DNA of 64,000 nucleotides. Source: DASUBV01 sp036501025 (lineage in GTDB: Bacteria; Actinomycetota; Actinomycetes; Streptosporangiales; Streptosporangiaceae). The stretch is taken from assembly GCA_036501025.1 (NCBI GenBank), contig DASYBB010000200.1, forward strand, positions 62,001 to 126,000, read 5' to 3'. Positions within the stretch are counted from its first letter, which is position 1. Each line of letters begins with the position of its first letter. Positions 37,875 to 46,231 of the stretch are shown piece after piece. The notes beneath the pieces were generated by a model. The model worked only from the letters and a program-made list of their open reading frames with translations. It ran no database searches and was not told where the DNA came from. Made by a program: the position numbers and the translations under genes.

Positions 37875-37976
37875 GCTACACCTCTGCGGCCCGACCCAAG
37901 TTGGTCTCAACTAGATCGGAAGAGCTCACGAGCTGCCTTTCGTCAAAATCAAGCGGTCATCTGGAACACTGCGCCA

Positions 37977-38018
37977 CTTTGCAAACAGGGGTCAGGGGTT
38001 CGAGTCCCCTTAGCTCCA
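37977..38018 (+). repeat. tRNA-Ala 3'-end repeat (att copy 1, diverged)
   Basis: Matches the tRNA from the anticodon loop to the discriminator base, but with GCAAACAGGGG in place of GCAAGCAGGGGG (one substitution, one base fewer). No 5' half is present, so it is not a tRNA gene. Confidence 0.8.
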
Positions 38019-38183
38019 TCTGATTTTTACGTCGCTGCTCGCTTGGGCGCGGGACCGTCCCTTAGCCTGCCACCGGGCGTGACCTTGAGGGACTTTGACT
38101 ATTGCCGTGAGCGCGCCGGTCAGAATTTTCAGGCGGCGACGACAGCGACGCCGCCGATCGGGGCAGGTACCGCGTCGCGATTT

Positions 38184-39083
38184 TCATATGTCGGAGAAGA
38201 ACGTGGTGTCGACGGAGACGTCCTCAACCGTGCGTGTTGCTGTCCGGACTCCGAGATCGTACTTCTTCAACAGATCGCAAAGCCGATCGCCGTCGATGAG
38301 GTCGATTGGTGGCGCGCCGTCTCGAGTTGCTTCCTTATTGGCGTCCGCGGTGAACGTGCCGGTAGTGATAAGCAGGCCCTTGTCGCCACGGCCTGCCATA
38401 GCGCCGCGGAAGTCGCGGACGGCGCTTGGGCTGACGCTGCCGCGGTAGCGCTTGCACTGGAAGAAGACACGAAAGCTCATCAGGCCGAGCTGATAGATGC
38501 CGAGGCCGTCGATTCCGCCGTCGCCGCTCCCGCCGGTGACCTTCACACTGCCGAAGCCTGCTTCGCGAAGGAGCCGCCTGGCCAGCCGCTCGAAGGCATC
38601 CGGGGCGATAGACATGAGCTGTTCGAGCAACTGCTCTTTCCAGTGGGGCTCTGCGGATGACTCGGCATCGTCGGGCTCTTCCTCATCATGCTCATCCCGC
38701 GAAGACTTGGCATTGCGGGCTGCCCGCAGGTCAGTCAGGTAGCGTCCCCGGAGCTCGGCGATCTGTTCGCTGAGCTGAAGATCAGTGGCAGCCGGGCTGG
38801 CCAGCAGTGCGGTGCCGTCCTCGGTTAGGGTCCAGACACCCCGGGAGCTGTTGGTCAGCAGGCCCATCCCCTTGAGGACGGTGCGTGCCCAAGCAAGCCG
38901 GTACCCGATTTCGGTATCAGGGCCGTTGCGATGCAGCCCTGACTGCTGCGCGTCGCTGAAGCCCTCACGCTTGATGACCGTCTCCATGATCTCGACGATC
39001 GACGCCGACCCGCCTAGTTCGGACACCGACCGCATGGTGGGCAGCAGCAATTGGTGATAGCGCGGCAGGTTGACACTGGTCAT
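38184..39083 (-). CDS. Mrr-like restriction endonuclease
   Basis: A 299-residue protein with an N-terminal winged-helix domain (Mrr_N-like: NLPRYHQLLLPTMRSVSELG, YRLAWARTVLKGMGLLTNSS, GVWTLTEDG), an acidic linker (DEHDEEEPDDAES) and a C-terminal PD-(D/E)xK nuclease domain with GDGGIDGLG and FFQCKRYRG (Asp and QxK active-site residues). Mrr enzymes cut methylated DNA, so it is a defence gene within the att array. ATG 39083 was chosen over an upstream TTG 39116. The gene stands alone. Confidence 0.88.
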   Translation of the reverse strand: MTSVNLPRYHQLLLPTMRSVSELGGSASIVEIMETVIKREGFSDAQQSGLHRNGPDTEIGYRLAWARTVLKGMGLLTNSSRGVWTLTEDGTALLASPAATDLQLSEQIAELRGRYLTDLRAARNAKSSRDEHDEEEPDDAESSAEPHWKEQLLEQLMSIAPDAFERLARRLLREAGFGSVKVTGGSGDGGIDGLGIYQLGLMSFRVFFQCKRYRGSVSPSAVRDFRGAMAGRGDKGLLITTGTFTADANKEATRDGAPPIDLIDGDRLCDLLKKYDLGVRTATRTVEDVSVDTTFFSDI

Positions 39084-39307
39084 TGTTCGCCAATCTTCCA
39101 CATCTCGGATTGTCAATCTCTGTCATTGTAATGCCTGCTAGAAGCGACCTGTAGCCATATCGGCATGGTTCATATTCAGGCACTTCGCAGCCGCCCCGCC
39201 ACTGGGCTGGGCGTATGAAGGTGAAGCTTCGCGACCAGCAAGCAGCAGGCCGTAGCAGTCCTGGGCTGGTTCGCCGTCGGCAACTGTCACCACTAGGTCT
39301 GGGTCTG

Positions 39308-40290
39308 CCTAGACGAGTAAGTCCCAATGCTTACTGGGATGCGAGCGGGTGAGGGTCTCGTTGCCGGTGTGTGACCAGCGACATCGAGACCCTCATCACC
39401 GCACTGTATGTGAAGATTGACGACGAGCTGGGCGGGCCGCGCTGGCGGGGCAGGCCGCCGGTGCTGACCGATCCGGAGCTGGTGTGCCTGGCGGCCGCGC
39501 AGGCGCTGCTGGGCTTCACCTCCGAGGCGCACTGGCTGCGGTATGCGCGCAAGCACCTGGCGGGCATGTTCCCGTACCTGCCGCAGCAGTCGGGGTACAA
39601 CAAGCGGCTGCGGGCCGCGGCGGGCCTGGTCCGGCGGGTCATCCGGCTGCTCGCCCGGTCGAGTGACTTCTGGCTGGATGACTGCTGGATCGCCGATTCC
39701 ACCCCGGTGCCCTGCGGGATGTCGCGGCCGACGGTGCAGCGGTCGGAGCTGGCCGGCTGGGCCGGGTATGGCTACTGCGCGTCGCACTCGCGGTTCTTCT
39801 GGGGGCTGCGGCTGTACCTGGTCTGCACCCCGGCCGGGATGCCGGTCTTGTGGGCGCTGGCCGACCCGAAGCTCGGCGAGCGCGAGGTGCTGGCCGCGAT
39901 GCTGGAGGTCGAGGCTGACGTGCTCGCTGAGCACGAGGGCATCTTGCTGATCACCGACAAGGGCTTCGCCGGGCGGGACTTCGAGCAGCTGCTCGCCGGG
40001 TACTCGATCACGCTGCTGCGGCCCCCCCGCGCCGATGAGCAGGCCCGCCACGGCGAGCCGCTGCTCAAGAAAGTCCGCCAGCTCATCGAGTCGGTCAACG
40101 ACACCCTCAAGGGCCAGCTCGACCTCGAAGGCCACGGCGGCCGCAGCCCCGCGGGCGTCACCATCCGCGTCGCCCAGCGCATCCTCGCGATGGCCGCCGC
40201 GATCTGGCGCAACTACCAGACCGGCGCCCCCATCACCCGCTCACTGATCGCATACGACCACTAACCAAGGTTCGGACTTACTCGTCTAGG
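39308..40290. mobile_element. IS982-family insertion sequence
   Basis: Perfect 17-bp inverted repeats at 39308-39324 (CCTAGACGAGTAAGTCC) and 40274-40290 enclose one transposase gene; total 983 bp, normal for IS982. The flanks show no obvious target duplication. The perfect ends and open transposase suggest recent arrival, and the right end abuts the toxin gene's stop. Confidence 0.9.
39371..40264 (+). CDS. IS982-family DDE transposase
   Basis: A 297-residue transposase: N-terminal ETLITALYVKIDDELGGP typical of IS982, then the DDE core with Asp in WIADSTPVP, Asp in LLITDKGFAG and Glu in LIESVNDTLKGQLDLE. GTG start 47 bases inside the left inverted repeat. Complete and without frameshift, so possibly active. 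Confidence 0.92.
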   Translation: MTSDIETLITALYVKIDDELGGPRWRGRPPVLTDPELVCLAAAQALLGFTSEAHWLRYARKHLAGMFPYLPQQSGYNKRLRAAAGLVRRVIRLLARSSDFWLDDCWIADSTPVPCGMSRPTVQRSELAGWAGYGYCASHSRFFWGLRLYLVCTPAGMPVLWALADPKLGEREVLAAMLEVEADVLAEHEGILLITDKGFAGRDFEQLLAGYSITLLRPPRADEQARHGEPLLKKVRQLIESVNDTLKGQLDLEGHGGRSPAGVTIRVAQRILAMAAAIWRNYQTGAPITRSLIAYDH

Positions 40291-40732
40291 GCTGAGCAGG
40301 CCGCTGCAAGCCGAGTCGGGGCCTCGCGGGGTAGAGCCGGTCGATCCGGTCCGAGTGCACGGCGTAGATGTACGGGCCGGGCGTGCCAACAGCATCGAGG
40401 ATCGCCTGGCTCGCGGTTAGGAACCGGCTGGCCATCTCGCCGGACGACAGGTCACCCCGGGTGATCACGAAACATTGGGCCGCATGCTGGATGACTGTAG
40501 AGATCTCTGCGGATCGGTAGCGGATGCGCTTGTCCTTCATCAGGATCGGCCAGCCGCGGAGCGCCGCCTCGCGTATCCACTCTGGGTCAGGGACTCGCTC
40601 ATCCTCGGGCACCCCGTAGTGCTCGGCTAGCGTCACCAGGTCCCATCCGGCCGCACGCAGCAGAGTCGGCACCGCGACGCGCCCGAGGCTTCGGTCCAGG
40701 AAGAACTTAGGCTGCTGTTCGAGTGTTGACAC
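40286..40732 (-). CDS. PIN-like toxin, VapC45-like
   Basis: A 148-residue protein: PKFFLDRSLGRVAVPTLLRA, WDLVTLAEHYG, DPEWIREAALRGWPILMKDK, then HAAQCFVITRGDL. The pattern Asp..Asp..Asp (FLDRSLG, DPEWI, MKDKRIR) fits PIN-like ribonuclease toxins such as mycobacterial VapC45. GTG 40732 is likely; an ATG seven codons upstream also exists. It overlaps the antitoxin end by 26 bases. Its stop sits inside the right end of the IS, so the last residues may be altered by insertion. Confidence 0.7.
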   Translation of the reverse strand: MSTLEQQPKFFLDRSLGRVAVPTLLRAAGWDLVTLAEHYGVPEDERVPDPEWIREAALRGWPILMKDKRIRYRSAEISTVIQHAAQCFVITRGDLSSGEMASRFLTASQAILDAVGTPGPYIYAVHSDRIDRLYPARPRLGLQRPAQP

Positions 40733-41420
40733 GCAGCGCGTCCTCAACCTCATCGCGGGACAGCCCGAACTCTACAGCAACCACATCGACCGGCTCGCCG
40801 GCTCGGAATAGGTCAATGACGTCGTCCAGTCCTGCGCCCCCCTGGGTAAACCTGGGGCGCCCGAAGGCGTGATCCGGGTCGATGGTCACATCGGCCACGC
40901 GGTACTGCGGGAGGTGAATCAGCCGAGCGTAGCCGTCAGCCGCGAAGTCCACCCGGCGCAGATAACGGTCCACGACCTCGGCGAAAACTCGCTGGTTGTT
41001 ACGGACGACGACCAGTTCTCGGACCGACTCGCCCTCCGGAGTGCCGTCGGCGTGCTGGGCGTAGTCGTACAGGATTTCCGCCCCGTCGGTGAACAGGCGC
41101 TTGCTGGCCAGGGCGTATTGGAGGCCCAGTTCGCGGTGGAGGGCGTCAACCGCCGGGCGTATCCGCTGCATGGGAACACCCGCCTGCCGGAACGCGGCCA
41201 GCGCGTAAGCCTCTGCCAGGCCGATGAACGGCACTGCCGCCTCGTGTCGGTCCCCTGGGCGGGTAGCGGTGATGACAGGGCCGCTGACCACGACGCCAGC
41301 GCCGGGCCGTCGGCGCTCATATCCATACGCCCAGTTCGCGAGGGTGGACGGTGGCACGTCAAGGTAAGTGGCTGCCTCGCCGATGCCATACAGCGGCGTC
41401 GAGAACCGGTCGACACTCAC
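40707..41420 (-). CDS. VapB45-like antitoxin with MerR-like and DUF433 parts
   Basis: A 237-residue protein (counting from GTG 41420): N-terminal DNA-binding part (PLYGIGEAATYLDVPPSTLA, NWAYGYERRR), a middle ligand or oligomer domain (FIGLAEAYALAAFRQAGVPM) and a C-terminal DUF433 HTH (DDVIDLFRAGEPVDVVAVEF, LSRDEVEDALR). It is the partner of the overlapping PIN toxin and probably represses the pair. GTG 41420 has GGAGGTGAGG at good distance; ATG 41438 is the alternative. Confidence 0.75.
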   Translation of the reverse strand: MSVDRFSTPLYGIGEAATYLDVPPSTLANWAYGYERRRPGAGVVVSGPVITATRPGDRHEAAVPFIGLAEAYALAAFRQAGVPMQRIRPAVDALHRELGLQYALASKRLFTDGAEILYDYAQHADGTPEGESVRELVVVRNNQRVFAEVVDRYLRRVDFAADGYARLIHLPQYRVADVTIDPDHAFGRPRFTQGGAGLDDVIDLFRAGEPVDVVAVEFGLSRDEVEDALRVNTRTAA

Positions 41421-41554
41421 GTCCTCACCTCCAGCCATAGGACTCAATCCTCCCAGACCCAGCCTTCTTTTCACCGCAGGCAGAGCGTGTCACGCGGTAT
41501 CCAGGGCCTCCGCCCGCGTCGATGGTGGTTTGGGTTCTTACCCAGCATCGGTCA

Positions 41555-42190
41555 GGAGTTGGCCCGCTCGATGCGGCCTAAGGCACTCGTGGCCGTCGGA
41601 CTCGTGCAACCTCGCAGCTGGGATCTCAGCACGTCGACCTCGCAATCCGGTCGCCACGGGTCGAAGCCGTGCTCGACTAGCCAGCGGACCCGCCCACAGG
41701 CTTCGCAGCGACCACCACCCGCGGATCACGTCGAGGTCGACGCAGGTGCCGTAACCGGCGGCGGCGTCGCCAAGGTGCTCATGGTGTCCGAGCGTGAGGC
41801 TGGCGAGGTCGTACGGGCACCGCCCTAACCCGCCTCGGACCAGTCGGCCACGCAGGTGGTCACGTCACCGTCGACGAACACGTGGGCGACCTGCAGGTCG
41901 CCCACCTGCAGGTCGCCGTGCATGAACACCAATCGAGGCTCCGGCCGGGCCGTGGCGGCAGCGGCGCGCTGTACAGTACCCGTGCGCGGCACCCGCCGCG
42001 GCCTACGCGGTCGACGGCTCGCCGAGGCGGCCCAGTGCCGTCCCCAGGAGGGTGCGAAGCGCAAGCACGGGATTACGTCGGTCTGTCCCTGATCAGCGTC
42101 GATCTTCAGGTACACATAGCCGACGCGCAGGGTCGCGCGCTCGTGATGGGCGACGACCTCGACTTCCCCCACGCCGGCCATATCGAGCGG
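41555..42190 (-). pseudogene. decayed aminoglycoside phosphotransferase-family kinase
   Basis: Pieces of an APH kinase in several frames, in order: EVEVVAHHERATLRVGYVYL then KIDADQ; PVLALRTLLGTALGRLGEPS; the catalytic loop LVFMHGDLQVGDLQVAHVFV with VADWSEAG; ASLTLGHHEHLGDAAAGYGT and VDLDVIRGWWSLRSLW; VEHGFDPWRPDCEVDVLRSQ. At least three frameshifts and missing internal stretches. The catalytic loop contains a 12-base tandem duplication (DLQVGDLQV), itself made of the palindrome GACCTGCAGGTC. No function is expected. Confidence 0.7.
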
Positions 42191-42438
42191 GATGACCACC
42201 GAGGTCGCCGGGTTTACCGGGTGCGACGGCACGGCTGACCGCGGCCCACTGCCCGGCGGCCTCGTGCACGACACCAACCGCTGATGGGCGGGCACTGCCT
42301 CGGGCCGCCGTGCCTGGGCGCGTGGATCGTGAAGTCCAAGTGGCAGGTCGTCGCGGTCGGGTGACTCGACGCGACCGAGACTGCCGGTCCGACACCGGTA
42401 GATCCCGACGGCTGCCCACACTACTCGGCCGCAGTCAA

Positions 42439-42456
42439 CTGGGAGGAATTTGGGAG
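42439..42456 (+). repeat. 18-bp direct repeat, copy 3
   Basis: Identical to 35213-35230 and 37857-37874; it ends about 100 bases before the second tRNA-derived repeat. Confidence 0.6.
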
Positions 42457-42557
42457 GCCATACCTCGCGTGAGTCTTCCTGAATGGCTCTCAGCTGTAGC
42501 GAACATAGCCTCTGAGCTGGCCTTTTCCTGCCATCGCTGATGGCCTGGCCATGTGAT

Positions 42558-42605
42558 CCTGCTTTGCAAGCAGGGGGTCAGGGGTTCGAGTCCCCTTAGC
42601 TCCAC
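42558..42605 (+). repeat. tRNA-Ala 3'-end repeat (att copy 2)
   Basis: 48 bases identical to 35073-35120 of the tRNA gene and its first flanking base, starting in the anticodon stem. No 5' half. Confidence 0.9.
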
Positions 42606-42632
42606 CAGGGCTGACCACAGTAGGGGCTACAG

Positions 42633-43688
42633 CTAGGCGGCTTCGCGGTACGCGAGCAGGAGCGCCACGTCGTCGTCTGGTTCATGGCCGACGTAGCGGG
42701 TTATCTCGTCGCCGAGCTGGTCGACTCGAGTGGCGGGGTCGGCAGGGGAGCGGAGCGAGGCGCTGCTGGCGAGGGGGAAGAACTCGCCGGCCTTGTTGCG
42801 AGCCTCGCTCGCGCCGTCAGTGTAGAAAAGAATCCCGCTGCCGGGCTCGAACGGGATGGTGACTGGCAGGCGCGGGACATCAGCGAGGTCGGCTAGGCCG
42901 AGTGGCAGGCTGGCACCAGGTGGCTCAGCGAAATGGGGCTGGTCTGCGCCGAGCAGGAGCGGCGCGGGATGGCCGCAGCTGAGCACCTCGATCTTGTCGC
43001 CGTCCGTGCTGATCTCGGCCAGAACCGCGGTCACGAACTGCTCGTCGCCCAGCTGGCGGGCCAGGCTGGTCTCGATCCGGGCCACGATCGCGGCCAGGCT
43101 GCCCTCGTCGTAGGCAGCCTCGCGGAACACGCCGAGCACGGCCGCTGCGGACGCTACTCCGGGCAGTCCTTTGCCCTCTACGTCGCCGACGATCAGCCGC
43201 ATATGATCGGGGGTCGTCACGACCTCGTACAGGTCCCCGCCGACCCGGGCACCCGAGGCGGCTGACAGATAGCGCACGGCCACCTGGACCGGTCCGGCCT
43301 GGCGCGGGATCGGGCGCAAGAGGACACGCTGGGCGACGTCCGCGACGAGGCGGATGTCGGCGACCGCCTGGTCCGTGCGCCGGCGCCTGCGGGTGGCCAG
43401 GATGCTAGCTGCCGTGATGCCAATCACGGCCACGAGCGCGATCTGAGCCGGGTGGTAGGTGATGGCCGACTGGGAGCCGAGCAGGAAGGGCACGCACGCG
43501 GCCAGGGCCACCGCCCCGGCGGCCACGGTGTAGGCCATCCCGGCCAGGGGCGCCGCGATCGCCGGGCCCATGGCCAGCAGCGGCAGCAGTCCCCAGCCCG
43601 GCCCGACGATCAGGCGGGCGATGAAGATCGCTGTCATCATCGCGAACGGCAGCGCCAGCAGGATGATGCTCGTCCTGGACCGATTCAT
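42633..43688 (-). CDS. membrane-anchored SpoIIE/PP2C-type serine phosphatase
   Basis: A 351-residue protein. Four N-terminal TM helices lie within about residues 7-98, ending in an Arg-rich stretch. The SpoIIE phosphatase domain follows (about 125-350): SGARVGGDLYEV, VGDVEGKGLPGV, GILFYTDGASEARN and HEPDDDVALLLAY give the metal-binding aspartates. Such enzymes dephosphorylate anti-anti-sigma proteins in partner-switching circuits. No partner genes are nearby. It lies between att copies 2 and 3 and is the only intact gene of that segment. Confidence 0.88.
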   Translation of the reverse strand: MNRSRTSIILLALPFAMMTAIFIARLIVGPGWGLLPLLAMGPAIAAPLAGMAYTVAAGAVALAACVPFLLGSQSAITYHPAQIALVAVIGITAASILATRRRRRTDQAVADIRLVADVAQRVLLRPIPRQAGPVQVAVRYLSAASGARVGGDLYEVVTTPDHMRLIVGDVEGKGLPGVASAAAVLGVFREAAYDEGSLAAIVARIETSLARQLGDEQFVTAVLAEISTDGDKIEVLSCGHPAPLLLGADQPHFAEPPGASLPLGLADLADVPRLPVTIPFEPGSGILFYTDGASEARNKAGEFFPLASSASLRSPADPATRVDQLGDEITRYVGHEPDDDVALLLAYREAA

Positions 43689-44534
43689 GTTCCCCCAACA
43701 TTGCGGCCTGCACCCAGCGTCGATAGCGCTCGGGCCCGCTGCGCTTGGTGCCTAATTACCGTAACCCGACTGCTAAAAAGAAGGCAAATTAACTCCGGAA
43801 GTTACCAGGGACTGGGAGGATTTCGCGCCGCGGCCACGGATATATCCGAGAGCGACAACCGAGCCAGACGATTACGCCCGGACTGGGCGAATAAGGCAGG
43901 TCTGGCAGCACATTTTATCGGTTCGGCGCTTACCTGGTCCTCCGCAAGCCTTTACATCGCTCTCATGCCGATATATGCTGGGGGTCCGCCCCGGACCTCG
44001 GCGGCACCTTCGCGTAAGCGTAGATGATCGTCGGAAGAGCTCCGGGGTTTTATCGTGCCCTTAAAACGCACGGCAGTAATGCGTGCTCCGGAGTGCCGGG
44101 TAACGGTCCTGCGTCGTAACTAGCGCATGGCATTTGGGGATCCGCCGTCTGGCGCCGTGTGAATGGCGTCAGCGGAAGCTTCGCAGGCTCAAGTGCTAAG
44201 CGTCGAGGGTAGTTGTGACGCCGGATGCGTTCAGTGCGGGCTCCGTGCGGGTCAGGTCGACAGGGGAGGTCGCCGACGGTCCGCCCGGGGCCCGCCACTG
44301 CGCGAGCCCGAAGGCCCGCAATCTTTGCAAGCAGGGGGTCAGGGGTTCGAGTCCCCTTAGCTCCACTCGCTTCTTCGGATCTCGGGGATGTAGTCTCGGA
44401 CACGGCGCGCGGGGCGCCGCCGGGTCCGCGGACAGGGCCGAGCCCACCCGAGCAAGTTGTCACGAACGGTATGGCTACTCAGCCTCCTTTCGGCCTGACG
44501 ATGCGGACCGCAGGCGGTGAAAGGGGGTTGGCCC
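43689..44534. other. non-coding region with third tRNA-derived repeat
   Basis: About 845 bases with locally lower GC around 43760-44060. The only recognised element is the att copy at 44323-44366. Frames read antisense through that copy give a well-known spurious GAKGTRTPDPLLAK-type peptide and are not genes. Confidence 0.6.
44323..44366 (+). repeat. tRNA-Ala 3'-end repeat (att copy 3, right border)
   Basis: Identical to the tRNA from CTTTGCAAGCAGG to the CCA-like end plus the next base. The following bases (CTCCACTCGCTTCTTC) still resemble those after the real tRNA (CTCCACTCACTTTCTT), as expected if this is the original right border of the site. Confidence 0.85.
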
Positions 44535-46040
44535 ATGCCACCCGTATCTCTGCCCGACGACGCCAGCCTGGAACAGCTCCGCAAGCAGGCCAAGGACGTG
44601 CGTGACCTGGCGGGCGCGGGCGTTTCCGGAGCCCTGGATCTCGTTGCCGAGCATCACCCGAAGGGCGCGCACCCGGTCACGCTGACCGGCGCGCAGCTCG
44701 TAGTCGCCCGGCACTACGGCTTCGCCTCCTGGGCGCGCCTCCGGCAGTACCTGGAGATGATCGAGCGGTACCGTCGATCACCCGACGAGGTCGATCAGGC
44801 CTCCGGCCCGGCCGGCGAGTTCCTCGCGTTCGCGTGCCTGCGTTTCGGCGGCGACGATGATCCTTCGCGCTGGGAACGCGCGGCCCAGGTCCTGGCCGCC
44901 TACCCTGAGCTGAGCCGGTCCAGCATCCACGTAGCGTCCGCCGCGGCGGACGAGGCGTCGGTTCGGGCGCAGCTCGCGGCCGACCCGGCGCTGGCCAGCC
45001 GGGAGGGCGGCCCGTACGGCTGGGAGCCACTGCTCTACCTCGCGAGCGCACGGCACGACCCGCGGATCAGCCAGGAAGCCACGCTCGGCACGGCGGGGGC
45101 GCTGCTTGAGCACGGCGCCGACCCGAACGCCGGCTATCTGTGGCACGGCCTGTACCCGCCGTATACGGCGGCGACCTGTGTGCTGGGCAGCCACGACGAG
45201 GACGAGCACCCGCACGCGTTCGCGCTGGCCGGGCTGCTGCTGGCCGCGGGCGCCGACGCGAATGACGGCCAGTTGCTGTACGACCGCCAGTTCGGCCGCG
45301 ACGACCGGCACCTGGTGCTGCTGTTCGAGCACGGTCTCGGCCGCGGGGACGGCGGCCCGTGGGCGGCGCGGTTCGGGGACAAGGCCGAATCGCCGCGGGA
45401 GATGCTGCGCGGGCAGCTGTGGTGGGCGATCGTGCACGACATGGGCGACCGGGTCCGGCTGCTGGTACGGCACGGCGCCGACTTCCGCACGCCGTACGCG
45501 GCATCGGGCGGGCGACCGACGGCCCTGCGGAACTCCGACGGGCTCACCCCCGCCGAACTGGCGAAACTCAGCGGGTACCCGGAGCTATCGGAGTGGCTTG
45601 TCGGCCAGGGCGCCGCGCCGCCGGCGCTCGACGAGGTCAACTCGCTGATCGCCGCCGTGCTGGCGGGAGACCGGGACACCGCGGCGCGGCTGCGGGCTCA
45701 CGCTCCCGAGGCGCGCGAGCGGCGACCCGGCCTGATGGCCTGGGCGGCATCCGGCCGCAAGCTCGACGCGATGGCGCTGCTGGCTGAGCTTGGCTTCGAC
45801 GTGAACGCCCGCGGCCGTCTCGACATCCCGCTCGAGCAGCAGTGGTTCACGCCGCTGCACGAAGCCGCCCAGACGGGCGACGTGGAGATGGCCCAGCTAC
45901 TGCTGAAGCTGGGCGCCGACCCGAACATCCGGAGCGAATGGGGCGCGACGCCGCTGGAAAGCGCCCGCTCACACGGCCGGGAGGCCATCACCGAGCTGCT
46001 GGCGCCCTCGGCCGGGCCCGGCCAGACGGGGTCGGCCTGA
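44535..46040 (+). CDS. ankyrin-repeat protein
   Basis: A 501-residue soluble protein. The N-terminal ~90 residues are a helical domain common in actinobacterial ankyrin proteins (SLEQLRKQAKDVRDLAGAG, GFASWARLRQYLEMIERYRR). Ankyrin units follow, with hallmark pieces GAGALLEHGADPNAG-like at about 185-205, ALAGLLLAAGADAND, VRLLVRHGADFRTP, GLTPAELAKLSGYPELSEWL and TPLHEAAQTGDVEMAQLLLK. It is presumably a protein-binding scaffold; the partner is unknown. ATG 44535 after AAAGGGGG. It stands just outside the att array. Confidence 0.85.
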   Translation: MPPVSLPDDASLEQLRKQAKDVRDLAGAGVSGALDLVAEHHPKGAHPVTLTGAQLVVARHYGFASWARLRQYLEMIERYRRSPDEVDQASGPAGEFLAFACLRFGGDDDPSRWERAAQVLAAYPELSRSSIHVASAAADEASVRAQLAADPALASREGGPYGWEPLLYLASARHDPRISQEATLGTAGALLEHGADPNAGYLWHGLYPPYTAATCVLGSHDEDEHPHAFALAGLLLAAGADANDGQLLYDRQFGRDDRHLVLLFEHGLGRGDGGPWAARFGDKAESPREMLRGQLWWAIVHDMGDRVRLLVRHGADFRTPYAASGGRPTALRNSDGLTPAELAKLSGYPELSEWLVGQGAAPPALDEVNSLIAAVLAGDRDTAARLRAHAPEARERRPGLMAWAASGRKLDAMALLAELGFDVNARGRLDIPLEQQWFTPLHEAAQTGDVEMAQLLLKLGADPNIRSEWGATPLESARSHGREAITELLAPSAGPGQTGSA

Positions 46041-46123
46041 TAGCCGGGGGAACCGCAACCCCCGCTGGGCTCAGGGGCCGGCGTGCGGCGGGTCGTCCAG
46101 GGTCAGGGGCCGCAGCATGGCTT

Positions 46124-46231
46124 TCACCTCGCGGTGTGCCAGCGGGGCGGGTAGCAGGCGACCAGGGCGCGGGAGAGGCGGTCGGCGAGGGCGGGCCGGG
46201 CGGGCCGGGCGGGTTTCACCGGCAGCTTCAC
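46124..46231 (-). pseudogene. truncated partner gene of the PadR regulator
   Basis: Thirty-five residues starting VKLPVKPARPARPALADRLS and ending ALVACYPPRWHTAR. The CYPPRW start is typical of the membrane or helical protein encoded after many actinobacterial PadR genes, which is normally several hundred residues long. Here it stops at once. A few bases on, another frame reads MLRPLTLDDPPHAGP to a stop, which may be the original C-terminus. The GTG overlaps the PadR stop (GTGA), so the pair was once an operon. Confidence 0.5.

Larger units (their letters stand above)
37793..38183. other. non-coding junction region
   Basis: Holds the second 18-bp repeat (37857-37874), an adapter-like string (37913-37927) and the first tRNA-derived repeat (37977-38018). 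No gene is supported; a plus-strand frame here only mirrors the nuclease gene. Confidence 0.6.
42191..42632. other. non-coding junction region
   Basis: Contains the third 18-bp repeat (42439-42456) and the second tRNA-derived repeat (42558-42605). I see no supportable gene. Confidence 0.6.
35120..44366. mobile_element. tRNA-Ala integration hot spot with three stacked segments
   Basis: The 3' end of the tRNA recurs in direct orientation at 37977-38018, 42558-42605 and 44323-44366, dividing about 9.2 kb into segments of roughly 2.9, 4.6 and 1.8 kb. Contents: truncated integrase, broken SMC-like ATPase, Mrr-like nuclease, IS982, toxin-antitoxin pair, dead kinase, SpoIIE-type phosphatase. GC is locally lower and codon use less biased in the first segment than outside. 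No intact integrase is present, so the array is probably stuck. Confidence 0.8.

Noticed and set aside
37977..38018. Additional tRNA genes at 37977, 42558 and 44323
   Set aside because: Only the 3' half is present; the acceptor 5' strand and D arm are missing, so these are att repeats.
43452..44027. 191-codon plus-strand frame
   Set aside because: Half of it is antisense to the phosphatase and the rest has no protein-like pattern.
44050..44463. Minus-strand frame encoding a GAKGTRTPDPLLAK-containing peptide (also at 34312-35124)
   Set aside because: This peptide is the antisense translation of the tRNA-Ala 3' end and is a known spurious database protein.
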